From: JBBCJR01 sp037190805
Lineage (GTDB): Bacteria > Pseudomonadota > Alphaproteobacteria > Sphingomonadales > Sphingomonadaceae
Assembly: GCA_037190805.1 (NCBI GenBank)
Contig: JBBCJR010000005.1
Coordinates: forward strand, 62,001-126,000
Direction of reading: 5' to 3'
DNA: 64,000 bases
The notes under the pieces are model-generated. The model worked only from the letters and a program-made list of their open reading frames with translations. It ran no database searches and was not told the origin of the DNA. Both the position numbers and the translations under genes were made by a program. This document shows, piece by piece, positions 27,448 through 36,153 of this stretch. How positions within the stretch are numbered: the first letter of the stretch is position 1; each line of letters opens with the position of its first letter.

Positions 27448-27834
27448 TCAGCCGGGGCGGACGGCCGCCAGCTTGTTGCCGGTCGGGTCGCGGACATAGG
27501 CGGCGTACCAGCCGGGGCCGAAATCGGGGCGCGGTCCGGGTGCGCCCTCATCGCTGCCGCCATTGGCCATCGCGGCGGCGTGGAAGGCGTCGACCTTGGC
27601 CGGATCGTCGACCGTGAACGCCATCATCGTGCCGTTGCCGCTGGTGCCCGCTTCGCCGTCGAACGGGCGGCAGACCCACAATGTCGCGCCGCTGTCATTG
27701 GCGCCACCTTCCGAATAGCCGCGCCAGCCAGGGAAATCCTGATGCGCAGACCAGCCGACCGTCGCCAGCACCACATCATAGAACGCGCAGGCGGCGTCAT
27801 GATCGCGCGCGCCCAAAGTGACATAATGGCCCAT
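27448..27834 (-). CDS. VOC (glyoxalase/bleomycin resistance) family protein
   Basis: The 128-residue protein has the vicinal oxygen chelate pattern: an N-terminal HYVTLGARDHDAACAFYD and a C-terminal YAAYVRDPTGNKLAAVRPG. ATG 27834 follows GGGAGGATGTG. The substrate is unknown. It is inserted between coaBC and dut, which are neighbours in many relatives, so it may be an added gene. Confidence 0.85.
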   Translation of the reverse strand: MGHYVTLGARDHDAACAFYDVVLATVGWSAHQDFPGWRGYSEGGANDSGATLWVCRPFDGEAGTSGNGTMMAFTVDDPAKVDAFHAAAMANGGSDEGAPGPRPDFGPGWYAAYVRDPTGNKLAAVRPG

Positions 27835-27896
27835 CACATCCTCCCCGACAGACGAGTCGGAAGGCTAGGATCAACGTCGGAACATTTCAAGAACAA

Positions 27897-29081
27897 TCAG
27901 GTGAGCGCGTCTGCTATCCGTTCAGCCAGACGCCGCGCCACCTCTTTTTTCGGCGCCGATGGCCACCCCTCCACTCCGGCTGCCGTGACGAGGTGGACCT
28001 GATTGTCCGCGCCGCCCATGACATCGCCAGAGACGTCGTTGGCGACGATCCAGTCGCACCCCTTGCGCGCCCGCTTGGCGACCGCGTTGGCGACGACGTC
28101 GTCGGTTTCCGCCGCAAAGCCGACGACAAGCCGCGGACGGCGCGGATCGGCGGCAAGACCGGCGAGAATGTCCGGGTTTTCGGCCAGCGCCAACGCCGGG
28201 GGGGCGCCGTCATTCCGCTTCTTGATCTTGGATGCGGCGGGATCGACCCGCCAGTCGGCGACCGCCGCGACCATTACCGCCGCTTCGGCGGGTAGCGCGG
28301 CATCGACCGCCGAGGCCATGTCGCGCGCGGTCTCGACATCGACCCGATCGACACCTGGCGGTGTAGCCAGCGCGACTGGTCCGGCGATCAACGTCACCCG
28401 CGCGCCCAGCGCCGCCAGCGCGCCCGCGATCGCGAAGCCCTGGGCTCCAGAAGAGCGATTGGCGATATAGCGCACGGGATCGATCGGCTCGTGCGTCGGT
28501 CCGGCGGTGACGATCACATGCCGTCCCGCCAGCTGTCGGCCGCCCAGCATGGCGCCGGCGGCGGCAAGGATGGCGGCCGGCTCCGGCAGGCGGCCCGGCC
28601 CATATTCGCCGCACGCCATGTCGCCCTCGTCCGGTTCCATCACCGTCACCCCGTCGGCACGCAGCCGGGCGACATTGCGTTGGGTGGCGACGTGGGTCCA
28701 CATCCGGACGTTCATCGCCGGCGCCGCCAGCACCGGCTTGTCGGTCGCGAGCAGCAGCGTCGTCGCCAGATCGTCCGCCACCCCGGCCGCCATGCGGGCA
28801 AGAAGGTCGGCCGTCGCTGGGCAGACGACGACCAGATCGGCCTCGCGGCTGAGCTGGATATGGCCCATCTCGGCCTCGTCCTTCAGGTCCCAGAGGCTGG
28901 TGTGGACCGGCTGTTCGCTCAGCGCCGCCAAGGTCATCGGGGTGACGAACTGCGCCCCGCCCGCCGTCAGCACGCAGCGGACGCTGCCGCCGCCCTTGCG
29001 GATCAGACGGATCAGTTCCAGCGCCTTGTAGGCGGCGATGCCGCCACCGACGATGAGGAGAATGCGCTTGCCCGCCAGCAT
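27897..29081 (-). CDS. coaBC: CoaBC: phosphopantothenoylcysteine decarboxylase / phosphopantothenate-cysteine ligase
   Basis: The 394-residue bifunctional enzyme makes 4'-phosphopantetheine for coenzyme A. The CoaC half has IVGGGIAAYKALELIR and the catalytic Cys in MACGEYGPGRL. The CoaB half starts at VIVTAGPTHEPIDPVRYIAN. The start is ATG 29081, five bases after the ubiB stop. The open frame extends further upstream, but that part lies inside ubiB. Confidence 0.95.
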   Translation of the reverse strand: MLAGKRILLIVGGGIAAYKALELIRLIRKGGGSVRCVLTAGGAQFVTPMTLAALSEQPVHTSLWDLKDEAEMGHIQLSREADLVVVCPATADLLARMAAGVADDLATTLLLATDKPVLAAPAMNVRMWTHVATQRNVARLRADGVTVMEPDEGDMACGEYGPGRLPEPAAILAAAGAMLGGRQLAGRHVIVTAGPTHEPIDPVRYIANRSSGAQGFAIAGALAALGARVTLIAGPVALATPPGVDRVDVETARDMASAVDAALPAEAAVMVAAVADWRVDPAASKIKKRNDGAPPALALAENPDILAGLAADPRRPRLVVGFAAETDDVVANAVAKRARKGCDWIVANDVSGDVMGGADNQVHLVTAAGVEGWPSAPKKEVARRLAERIADALT

Positions 29082-29086
29082 GGCCC

Positions 29087-30619
29087 TTATCCTAGGACGT
29101 GCATCGCCGCCGCGCCAGCCAGCGCGCCGACGACGGCAACCAGCGCGTACCAGCGCGAGCGCCCGACCCGGACCACCTGCACCTCCGGCAGCGGCGGCGG
29201 CGGCGGCGCAGCGCCGGGCGCGGGGTAGCGCGCCTCGATCCGGCGGAGCAGATCCGGCAGGCCGGCCAAGGTGCGAAGATCCCGCACCAGCCGGTCGGCG
29301 ATGAAGGCCTCGGGGCCGAGTTCGTCCCTCAGCCAGCCTTCGACGAACGGACCGGAGGTTTCCCACATGTTGATGTCGGGATCGAGCGTCGTCGCCACCC
29401 CTTCGACCATCACCATCGTCTTCTGCAGGAGCAGCAGGTGCGGCTGGGTCGGCATGTCGAAGTCGCGGGTGATCGTGAACAGCCCGTCGAGCATCTGGCC
29501 GACCGAGATGTCCTTGACCGGCAGCCCCCGGATCGGCTCGCCCACGGCGCGGAGCGCGGTCGCGAACTCAGCGAGATTATGGTGCGGCGGCACATAGCCC
29601 GCCTCGAAATGGATTTCTGCCACCCGCCGGTAATTGCCGGTGATCAGGCCATAGAGAATTTCCGCCAGCCACAGGCGCGCCTGGCGGTTGATCCGCCCCA
29701 TGATGCCGAAATCGATCGCCGCCAGCCGCCCGTCGGGCAGCGCGAACAGGTTGCCCTGGTGAAGGTCGGCGTGAAAGAAACCGTCGACGATCGCCTGCCG
29801 CAGGAACGCCCGGACCAGATTCGCCGCCAGCGCCTTCACGTCATGGCCGGCGGCGATCAACGCATCGCGGTTGGTGAGCTTGGTCCCGTCGACCCACTCC
29901 AGCGTCATCACCCGGCGGGCGGTGCGCTGCCAGTCGATCGCCGGGACGACGAAGCCGGTTTCGGCCGCCATATCGTCGGCAAGTTCGGAGGCGGACGCCG
30001 CCTCACGCCTCAGGTCCAGTTCGCGCGCCGTCCACTGGCGAAAAGCGGCGATGACCAGACGAGGTCTGAGGCGCGCTGCCTCGCCGCCCATCGCCTCGAC
30101 CTGGGCCGCCGCCCATTCGTAGGTTTCGAGGGCGCGGGCGAAATCCTCCTCGATGCCGGGGCGCAGCACCTTGACCGCGACCTCGCGGCCATCGGTGGTG
30201 ACGGCGCGGTGGACCTGGGCGATCGACGCCGCGCCCACCGGCTCCGGGTCTATCGACGCGAAGGCGGCGTCGATCGGCCGTTCAAGCGCCGTCTCGATCG
30301 CGGCGCGAATCGCCTCGAACGGTGCCGGTGGCAGCCGGTCCTGCAGCCGCGAGAGATCACGCGCCGCCGCCTCGCCGACCAGATCGGGGCGGGTGGCCAG
30401 CGCCTGGCCAAGCTTGATCGCAGCCGGCCCGATCGCCTGGAAGGCATCTGCATAGCGCGGCGCGGCCGGCACCCGCGCCCCAAAGCGGGCGAGGCGGGCG
30501 ATCAGGCGAACGCGCGGCGGGGTCAGCGGATCACGCTCGATCCCCTTGAGCGCGCCATGACGCGCCAGCGTCCGACCCCATTTCAAGAGGCGGGCGAGAT
30601 GGACGATCGAAGCGGTCAA
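29087..30619 (-). CDS. ubiB: UbiB, ABC1/ADCK-family ATPase for ubiquinone synthesis
   Basis: The 510-residue protein has the ADCK signature AAIKLGQALATRPDL, the Ala-rich nucleotide loop SIAQVHRA, the lysine in VAVKVLRPG, the catalytic HADLHQGN and IDFG. A C-terminal membrane helix (WYALVAVVGALAGAAAMHVL) anchors it. It supports ubiquinone production in the inner membrane. Its start overlaps the ubiE stop by 4 bases. A proline stretch (APPPPPLP) precedes the membrane helix. Confidence 0.95.
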   Translation of the reverse strand: MTASIVHLARLLKWGRTLARHGALKGIERDPLTPPRVRLIARLARFGARVPAAPRYADAFQAIGPAAIKLGQALATRPDLVGEAAARDLSRLQDRLPPAPFEAIRAAIETALERPIDAAFASIDPEPVGAASIAQVHRAVTTDGREVAVKVLRPGIEEDFARALETYEWAAAQVEAMGGEAARLRPRLVIAAFRQWTARELDLRREAASASELADDMAAETGFVVPAIDWQRTARRVMTLEWVDGTKLTNRDALIAAGHDVKALAANLVRAFLRQAIVDGFFHADLHQGNLFALPDGRLAAIDFGIMGRINRQARLWLAEILYGLITGNYRRVAEIHFEAGYVPPHHNLAEFATALRAVGEPIRGLPVKDISVGQMLDGLFTITRDFDMPTQPHLLLLQKTMVMVEGVATTLDPDINMWETSGPFVEGWLRDELGPEAFIADRLVRDLRTLAGLPDLLRRIEARYPAPGAAPPPPPLPEVQVVRVGRSRWYALVAVVGALAGAAAMHVLG

Positions 30620-31347
30620 ATCTTCCAGCCGCTGTGGATCGCGACAAGGCCGCCCAGAATCGGCTCGACCCGCGTCTGGGTGAAGCCAGCCGCCTCGATC
30701 ATCGCCTTGAACGCCGGCATATCGGGGAAACGACGGATCGATTCGATCAGATAGCGGTAGCTGTCCTCGTCCTTCGCCACCACCTTGCCGATGCGCGGCA
30801 CGACATGGTGCGAATAGGCGTCATAGGCTTCGCCGAAGCCGGGCCATTCGGTGGTCGAGAATTCGAGGCAGAAGAAGCGCCCACCCCGTTTCAAGACCCG
30901 GTGCGCTTCGCTCAGCGCGCGGTCGATATGGGTGACGTTGCGAATGCCGAAGGCGATCGTATACGCGTCAAAGCGGCGATCGGCGAAGGACAGCGCTTCC
31001 GCATTCTGCTCCGCCCAGTCGAGACCATCGATGCCGCGGCTGGCGGCCCGCTTCTGCCCCACCTCCAGCATCGCCGGATTGATGTCGGCAACAGTGACAC
31101 AGGCACCCGACCGGGCCATGCGAAAGGCGATGTCGCCGGTGCCGCCGGCCATGTCGAGGATCGCCTCGCCGGCGCGGGGACGGACGCGGCGGACGAAATG
31201 GTCCTTCCAAAGCCGATGCAGGCCGCCCGACATCAGATCGTTCATCAGGTCGTAGCGGCGGGCGACCCGCCGGAACACATCGCCGACCATGGCCGTCTTT
31301 TCGGCCGCATCGACATCGGCATAGCCGAAGGACACCTGTTCGCTCAT
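30616..31347 (-). CDS. ubiE: UbiE, demethylmenaquinone/2-methoxy-6-polyprenyl-benzoquinol methylase
   Basis: The 243-residue SAM-dependent methyltransferase shows YDLMNDLMSGGLHRLWKD, the SAM loop LDMAGGTGDIAFRMA and IAFGIRNVTHIDRAL. The C-terminal block Gly-Gly-Leu-Val-Ala-Ile-His-Ser-Gly-Trp is typical. I chose ATG 31347 (MSEQVSFGY), where the family begins. It methylates carbon 2 of the ubiquinone ring. It is divergent from mutM with 126 bases between. Confidence 0.95.
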   Translation of the reverse strand: MSEQVSFGYADVDAAEKTAMVGDVFRRVARRYDLMNDLMSGGLHRLWKDHFVRRVRPRAGEAILDMAGGTGDIAFRMARSGACVTVADINPAMLEVGQKRAASRGIDGLDWAEQNAEALSFADRRFDAYTIAFGIRNVTHIDRALSEAHRVLKRGGRFFCLEFSTTEWPGFGEAYDAYSHHVVPRIGKVVAKDEDSYRYLIESIRRFPDMPAFKAMIEAAGFTQTRVEPILGGLVAIHSGWKI

Positions 31348-31473
31348 GGCGTCCGCTCTAGGCGCTGTTCCCCCGAACGGCAACGGGCGGGACCGCGGGG
31401 ATCGCGCCTCTGGAAAAGCCAGCGAACCGGACATAGGGAAAGCTGTCCGTCCGTCCTAGCAATCGTCGGTGCC

Positions 31474-32280
31474 ATGCCCGAACTGCCCGAAGTCGAAACC
31501 ACCGTACGCGGCCTCAGGCCCATCCTCGACGGCCAGGTCCTGACGCTGGTCGAGGCGCGGCGCGCCGACATCCGCCGGGCGATTCCAGCCGATCTGCGCC
31601 AGCGCCTCCAGGGCGCGCGCGTTACCGGCCTCGGCCGGCGGGCGAAATATGGGCTGATCCATGTGGACCGCGGCGATACGCTGGTCTTCCACCTCGGCAT
31701 GTCGGGGTCGTGGCGGATCGACCCCGATCCGCTCAAGCCGCACGATCACCTCATCCTCGAAACCGGCGTCGGCCGCCGCCTCGCCCTTCACGACCCGCGT
31801 CGTTTCGGCTCGCTCGACCTTATACCGACCGACCAGCTTTCAACCTGGCCGCCCTTTGCCGCGCTTGGACCGGAGCCATTCGGACTTGATGGAGCCTGGC
31901 TCGCCCGCGCCTTCGCCGGCCGCCGCGCCCCGGTCAAGGCGCTGCTCCTCGATCAGCGTGTCGTGGCCGGGCTCGGCAACATCTATGTGTGCGAAGCCTT
32001 GAACGTCGCCCGGATCAGCCCGAGGGCGGCCGGCGGGTCAATCGGCCGCGCGCGCCTCGATCGGCTGGCGGCGGCGATCCCGACCGTCCTCAACGCCGCC
32101 ATCGCGGCAGGCGGCTCGACCTTGCGCGATTATGTTCAGCCCGATGGCGAGCTCGGCTATTTCGCCAATGACTTCCGCGTCTATGGCCGCGAGGGACAGC
32201 CCTGCCCGTGCGGCGGCACGATTCAGCGCCTCGTCCAATCCGGCCGCTCGACCTTCTGGTGTCCGAAATGCCAGAAATAA
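31474..32280 (+). CDS. mutM: Formamidopyrimidine-DNA glycosylase
   Basis: The 268-residue repair enzyme removes 8-oxoguanine. It begins with the catalytic MPELPEVETT, in which Pro2 acts as nucleophile after Met removal. The H2TH region is GLGNIYVCEAL, and a four-cysteine zinc finger (CPCGG and WCPKCQ) ends the chain. Its place between ubiE and rpsT/dnaA is shared with Caulobacter and other alphaproteobacteria. Confidence 0.96.
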   Translation: MPELPEVETTVRGLRPILDGQVLTLVEARRADIRRAIPADLRQRLQGARVTGLGRRAKYGLIHVDRGDTLVFHLGMSGSWRIDPDPLKPHDHLILETGVGRRLALHDPRRFGSLDLIPTDQLSTWPPFAALGPEPFGLDGAWLARAFAGRRAPVKALLLDQRVVAGLGNIYVCEALNVARISPRAAGGSIGRARLDRLAAAIPTVLNAAIAAGGSTLRDYVQPDGELGYFANDFRVYGREGQPCPCGGTIQRLVQSGRSTFWCPKCQK

Positions 32281-32409
32281 CCCGAATCCGTTGACCCGAG
32301 GCCCGCTCCCCCCTATGGAGCGCCCTTTCCGGTCCGGGCGGTTCCCGAGCCGGGCTGATTTGCGCGCCGGCCGCCGGCGCCCATGGAACCGGGAAGACAG
32401 AAGGACAAT

Positions 32410-32673
32410 ATGGCCAATACGCCGCAAGCCAAGAAGCGCATCCGCCGCAACGACCGCCGCGCCGAGATCAACGGCGCCCGCGTCAGCCGCATCCGCACCT
32501 TCGTGAAGAAGGTCGAAGCGGCCCTCGCCACCGGCAACAAGGACGACGCCAAGGCCGCGCTGGCTGCCGCCCAGCCCGAGCTGCAGCGGGGCGTGTCGAA
32601 GGGCGTCCTTCACAAGAACACGGTCGCCCGCAAGGTTTCGCGCCTGTCCAAGCGCGTGCACGCCCTCGGCTGA
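32410..32673 (+). CDS. rpsT: 30S ribosomal protein S20
   Basis: The 87-residue protein starts at ATG 32410 (MANTPQAKKRIRRNDRRAE) after AGAAGGACAAT. It is Lys/Arg-rich and helical, with the conserved VHKNTVARKVSRL-type C-terminal region (here LHKNTVARKVSRLSK). It binds 16S rRNA. It is followed by a perfect hairpin at 32686-32709. Confidence 0.97.
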   Translation: MANTPQAKKRIRRNDRRAEINGARVSRIRTFVKKVEAALATGNKDDAKAALAAAQPELQRGVSKGVLHKNTVARKVSRLSKRVHALG

Positions 32674-33050
32674 ACGACAGAGACTCGCGGGTTACAGCGG
32701 TAACCCGCGATTCGCGGCCTGGCCTGCAAATAAAAATAACCAATAACAATAACTTGGCCGATAAGCGCGATTTCTGACGGCTTTACGTGTCAACCGATTT
32801 ATTTCACCATGGTGACACCCCGAATCGCTTGATCGGCCTTCACCGCCCTGCCTAACATGACCTCGTCAGCTGCCCGATCGGGTGTGCGACGTTGCAGTTT
32901 CCGAAGGGTCGCTTCGCGGGATGACGACAGGTCATTCAGCGGATGGGGACGTATGTCTTTCACCCTGGGAACATGGTCCGGCGGGTTCCGCCGGATTGCT
33001 GCGGCGTTCCGCATCCATAGTCATGGCGGCAGGTCTTAAATGGGGAACGG
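32674..33050. other. 377-bp intergenic region between rpsT and dnaA
   Basis: No gene is supported. The region has a perfect hairpin (32686-32709), an AT-rich stretch at 32727-32755 unlike the GC-rich surroundings, and palindromes CACCATGGTG and CCCGATCGGG further right. Three GANTC sites (32682, 32709, 32822) may be CcrM methylation targets. I find no DnaA boxes, so it looks like the dnaA promoter/leader rather than the origin. Confidence 0.6.
32686..32709 (+). terminator. Perfect hairpin after rpsT, no T-tract
   Basis: CGCGGGTTAC (32686-32695) pairs perfectly with GTAACCCGCG (32700-32709) around an AGCG tetraloop, 13 bases after the S20 stop. The next bases are ATTCGCGG, so a classical U-run is missing. 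It may protect the rpsT mRNA 3' end or slow transcription into the dnaA leader. Confidence 0.5.
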
Positions 33051-34439
33051 GTGACGATGCGGCAGGTGGAACTGCACAGCCTGAACATCGCGTCGGAGGA
33101 GGCCTTTCACCGGAACGGCTCCGCCGCCTGGACGATGCTGGCCGAGCGGTTGCGCCGCGAGCTTGGTGATCGCACCTTCGAAAGCTGGCTCAAGCCGCTT
33201 GGCGCCGCCGTCAGCGGCGACCTGCTCACCCTCGCCGCGCCCAGCCGGTTCATGGCCGACTGGATTCGCAACCATTTCCTGGAGCGCATCCGTCAGAACT
33301 GGGTCGCGATTCGTCCTGGCGGCGAGGTTCAGCTGGTGCTGCGGTCCAATTTGGTCTTCTCCGAGGCGACGCCGCCCGTCGAGCAGACGGCTGCCGTTCC
33401 GGCGCCGGCCAGCGACGGCTTCGCCTTCGAGCCGCGCTACAGCTTCGACAATTTCGTCGTCGGCAAGGCGAACGAGCTGGCCTACAACGCCGCCCGCGCC
33501 ATCGCGGAAGGCGGGCGGATGGGCTTCAACCCCCTGTTCCTCCATGGCATCACTGGCCTGGGCAAAACCCACCTGATGCACGCCATCGCCCAGGAGGTGC
33601 AGATGCGCGAGCCGGGGGCCAGGGTCGCCTACCTGTCGGCCGAACGCTTCATGGTCGAGTTCTTGGAAGCTCTGCGCGCCAAGGACACGATCAGCTTCAA
33701 GCAGCGGCTGCGCACCGTCGATGTCCTGATGATCGACGACGTCCAGTTCATCGCCGGCAAGGAATCGACCCAGGAAGAATTCTTCCACACCATGAACGAG
33801 GTGATGAACGCCGGCAAAAGGCTGGTCATCACCGCCGATCGCAGCCCGCAGAGCCTGGAGGGCATTCAGGAGCGCATCCTGTCGCGCCTCGCCTGGGGCC
33901 TCGTCGCCGACATCAACCCGGCCGATTATGAGCTGAGGCTCAACATCCTGCTCATGAAGCTGTCACAGATGGACGGCATCACCGTGCCTCAGGACGTGGT
34001 CGAGTTCCTGGCCAAGCGGGTTACCGCCAATGTCCGCGAACTGGAGGGGGCGTTGAACCGGGTCGTCGCTTATGCCCAGCTCAAGAACAGCGTCATCGAT
34101 ATCGATTTCACCCGCGAGGTGCTGTCCGACCAGCTGCGCGCCTATGACCGCAAGATCTCGATCGACGAGATTCAGAAGCGGGTTGCCGAGCATTACCGGA
34201 TCCGCCCGGCTGAAATGACCTCCGCCCGCCGCGCCCGCGAGGTCGCGCGTCCGCGACAGGTCGCCATGTATCTGGCCAAGCGCCTGACCCCGCGCTCGTT
34301 GCCCGAAATCGGCCGCCGCTTCGGCGGGCGCGACCATACCACGGTAATGCATGCGGTGAAGCGCATCGAGTCTCTGCGCGCCGAGGATGCCGAGCTGGAT
34401 GGCGATCTCGTCCTCCTCACCCGGCGGCTGGAAGGCTGA
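33051..34439 (+). CDS. dnaA: Chromosomal replication initiator DnaA
   Basis: The 462-residue initiator has domain I (WTMLAERLRRELGDRTFESWLKP), a short linker, the AAA+ domain with Walker A GITGLGKTHL and Walker B VLMIDDVQFI, and the C-terminal DNA-binding signature GGRDHTTVMHAVKRI. GTG 33051 follows GGGGAAC; ATG 33057 in the same frame is an alternative. The 376-base leader is long, as expected for a regulated dnaA. Confidence 0.97.
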   Translation: MTMRQVELHSLNIASEEAFHRNGSAAWTMLAERLRRELGDRTFESWLKPLGAAVSGDLLTLAAPSRFMADWIRNHFLERIRQNWVAIRPGGEVQLVLRSNLVFSEATPPVEQTAAVPAPASDGFAFEPRYSFDNFVVGKANELAYNAARAIAEGGRMGFNPLFLHGITGLGKTHLMHAIAQEVQMREPGARVAYLSAERFMVEFLEALRAKDTISFKQRLRTVDVLMIDDVQFIAGKESTQEEFFHTMNEVMNAGKRLVITADRSPQSLEGIQERILSRLAWGLVADINPADYELRLNILLMKLSQMDGITVPQDVVEFLAKRVTANVRELEGALNRVVAYAQLKNSVIDIDFTREVLSDQLRAYDRKISIDEIQKRVAEHYRIRPAEMTSARRAREVARPRQVAMYLAKRLTPRSLPEIGRRFGGRDHTTVMHAVKRIESLRAEDAELDGDLVLLTRRLEG

Positions 34440-34495
34440 GGGCGTTGAACATGCGCCTTACCGCGCAGCCCGTCCGCGATTTCTCGAACTAGTCC

Positions 34496-34897
34496 ATGCG
34501 CTCCTGGTCAGCCGCCCCCAGCCTGGACGAGATCGAGGCGATCGCCCGCGCGGCGATGACACGCCTGCCGGACATTTTCCTTCGCCACATCGGCGACGTC
34601 GTGCTGAGGGTGGAGGACTTTCCCACCGACGAGCAGCTGGAAGCAGTCGGCATCCACAGCCCCTATGAGCTGTCGGGCCTCTACACAGGCATCGCGGTGG
34701 GAGAGAAATCGGTCGACCATTCCGGCGCCATGCCCGACATGGTTCACCTGTTCCGCGTCCCGCTGCTTCTCGAATGGGTGGAGGAGGGGGAAACGCTGGA
34801 ACGCCTCATCACCCACGTCATCGTCCACGAGATCGGTCACCATTTTGGCCTCAGCGACGAAGCCATGCACGCCATCGAGGACGCGGCGGAGGCATAA
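34496..34897 (+). CDS. Metallopeptidase family protein (minimal zincin)
   Basis: The 133-residue protein has the zinc motif HVIVHEIGHHFGLSD with HExxH plus a downstream Asp, and DMVHLFRVPLLLEW before it. This is the compact DUF1025/zincin-like family found widely in alphaproteobacteria and actinobacteria. Its peptide substrate is unknown. It follows dnaA by 56 bases and may be cotranscribed. Confidence 0.85.
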   Translation: MRSWSAAPSLDEIEAIARAAMTRLPDIFLRHIGDVVLRVEDFPTDEQLEAVGIHSPYELSGLYTGIAVGEKSVDHSGAMPDMVHLFRVPLLLEWVEEGETLERLITHVIVHEIGHHFGLSDEAMHAIEDAAEA

Positions 34898-34981
34898 GGA
34901 TGGGACGCAATGGCCATGCCGCGCCAGTTCCGTCTTTCCGCGCATCGCCGAGGCTGGGGCGCCATGCCGCTGAATGGCCGC

Positions 34982-35671
34982 TTATGGTGTGATCCGAACA
35001 CGCCGAATGGTCTGGGTTACCACCTTGATCGCGAGCCGCCCCTTCGTGGCGAAGGGCTGCCCGTTCTCATCCACCGGCGGCTGGAAGCGCGCATCCTTAG
35101 TCAGCAATGAGCAGCCCCTGGTATTTCGGGTCACCTGTTGCTCCCCACGAAGCTCGCATTCTTCAATCCTCCCGTCGGAGGTGATCGCGAACTCGGCATA
35201 TATGGTCTGGCCGTGCTCCGGGCCGGAACGCGGTGCCAGATCATCCGGTGAAAACAACCCGAACGGCATCTGGGTCGGGATCGCGCCGCCGAAATCCGTT
35301 TCTCCGACGCTGGTCGCCCCGGGTGGCAGGTTCCAGCGCACGAAAGCCACGTCGCTCGTACGCTTCGGCTGACCGGAAGGATCGCTGCCCGGCGCATAAC
35401 GCGCCCGCTGCATCACCAGCCGGCATGTGGTCTCGATCAATTCCGGAATCGCCGCGATATCCTGCTCTACAGTGCAATTCTCGACGTGCCCGGTCTCCGA
35501 GATCTCATAATGGAGGATAACGAGCCCCTGCTGCTTCGCCGACAAAGCTACCGGCGGATAGTCGTCACTGGTCACCCAATCCCGTGGATCATTCAGCCTG
35601 CGCTGGGCGGCGAGCTCGCCCGATCCCAGAATCAGCGCTGTCAACGCGCTCGCGCGCAAAAGCTGGTGCAT
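34982..35671 (-). CDS. Exported protein with two TonB C-terminal-like domains
   Basis: The 229-residue protein has a signal peptide ending in AAQ near residue 22 and then two similar units. The first (YPPVALSAKQQGLVILHYEISETGHVENCTV in parts) matches the TonB_C fold with a Cys before the last strand; the second (IYAEFAITSDGRIEECEL) repeats the same strand-turn-Cys pattern. There is no membrane anchor other than the signal and no proline-rich spacer, so it is not a classical TonB. It may bind outer-membrane receptors or cell-wall parts in the periplasm; that is a guess. Confidence 0.65.
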   Translation of the reverse strand: MHQLLRASALTALILGSGELAAQRRLNDPRDWVTSDDYPPVALSAKQQGLVILHYEISETGHVENCTVEQDIAAIPELIETTCRLVMQRARYAPGSDPSGQPKRTSDVAFVRWNLPPGATSVGETDFGGAIPTQMPFGLFSPDDLAPRSGPEHGQTIYAEFAITSDGRIEECELRGEQQVTRNTRGCSLLTKDARFQPPVDENGQPFATKGRLAIKVVTQTIRRVRITP

Positions 35672-35709
35672 CCGATTTCCCCCAACCGGTTATCCCTCGA
35701 TACGATCGA

Positions 35710-36153
35710 CTATGCGTCGGGTCGCGCACGTTGCTTCAAAAATGCAGCAAGCCTCAAGATCACAAATGCCAGCACCGTCCCCACCGCTACCAGCGCATAT
35801 TGACCCGCCCCGACGACGATACCTATCGCGGCCGCCATCCACAGGTTGGCGGCAGTGGTCAGGTTCTTGACCCCGCCGCCGCGGACGAAGATCAGGCCGG
35901 CAGCGATGAAGCCGATGGCCTGAGCAATGCCCTGAATGGCCCGCAACGGATCGGGCTGGATGCCTTCCGCTTTCAGCTCATCGAACAACAGCAGCGCCGA
36001 CACCGTCAGCATCGCCGAACTGAGCGCGACAAGCGCGTGGGTTCTGAGGCCGGCATCATGACCATGCCATTCGCGGTCGAAACCGAGCGCCATGCCGAGC
36101 AGGGTCGCGAGGCCGAGGCGCAGGGCCATCTCTTCCAGGCCGATCGCCGTCAT
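35710..36153 (-). CDS. MgtC/SapB-family membrane protein
   Basis: The 147-residue protein starts at ATG 36153, overlapping the sirtuin stop (ATGA). It has LRLGLATLLGMALGFDREWHG, the MgtC N-terminal motif (G-x-E/DR), then LRTHALVALSSAM and GFIAAGLIFVRGG. It has four membrane helices but lacks the longer soluble C-terminal domain of virulence-type MgtC. Its exact role is unclear. Confidence 0.85.
   Translation of the reverse strand: MTAIGLEEMALRLGLATLLGMALGFDREWHGHDAGLRTHALVALSSAMLTVSALLLFDELKAEGIQPDPLRAIQGIAQAIGFIAAGLIFVRGGGVKNLTTAANLWMAAAIGIVVGAGQYALVAVGTVLAFVILRLAAFLKQRARPDA

Noticed and set aside
32674..33050. Replication origin (oriC)
   Set aside because: No TTATCCACA-like DnaA boxes are visible and no cluster of them could be built. 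In related alphaproteobacteria the origin is often elsewhere than directly upstream of dnaA.
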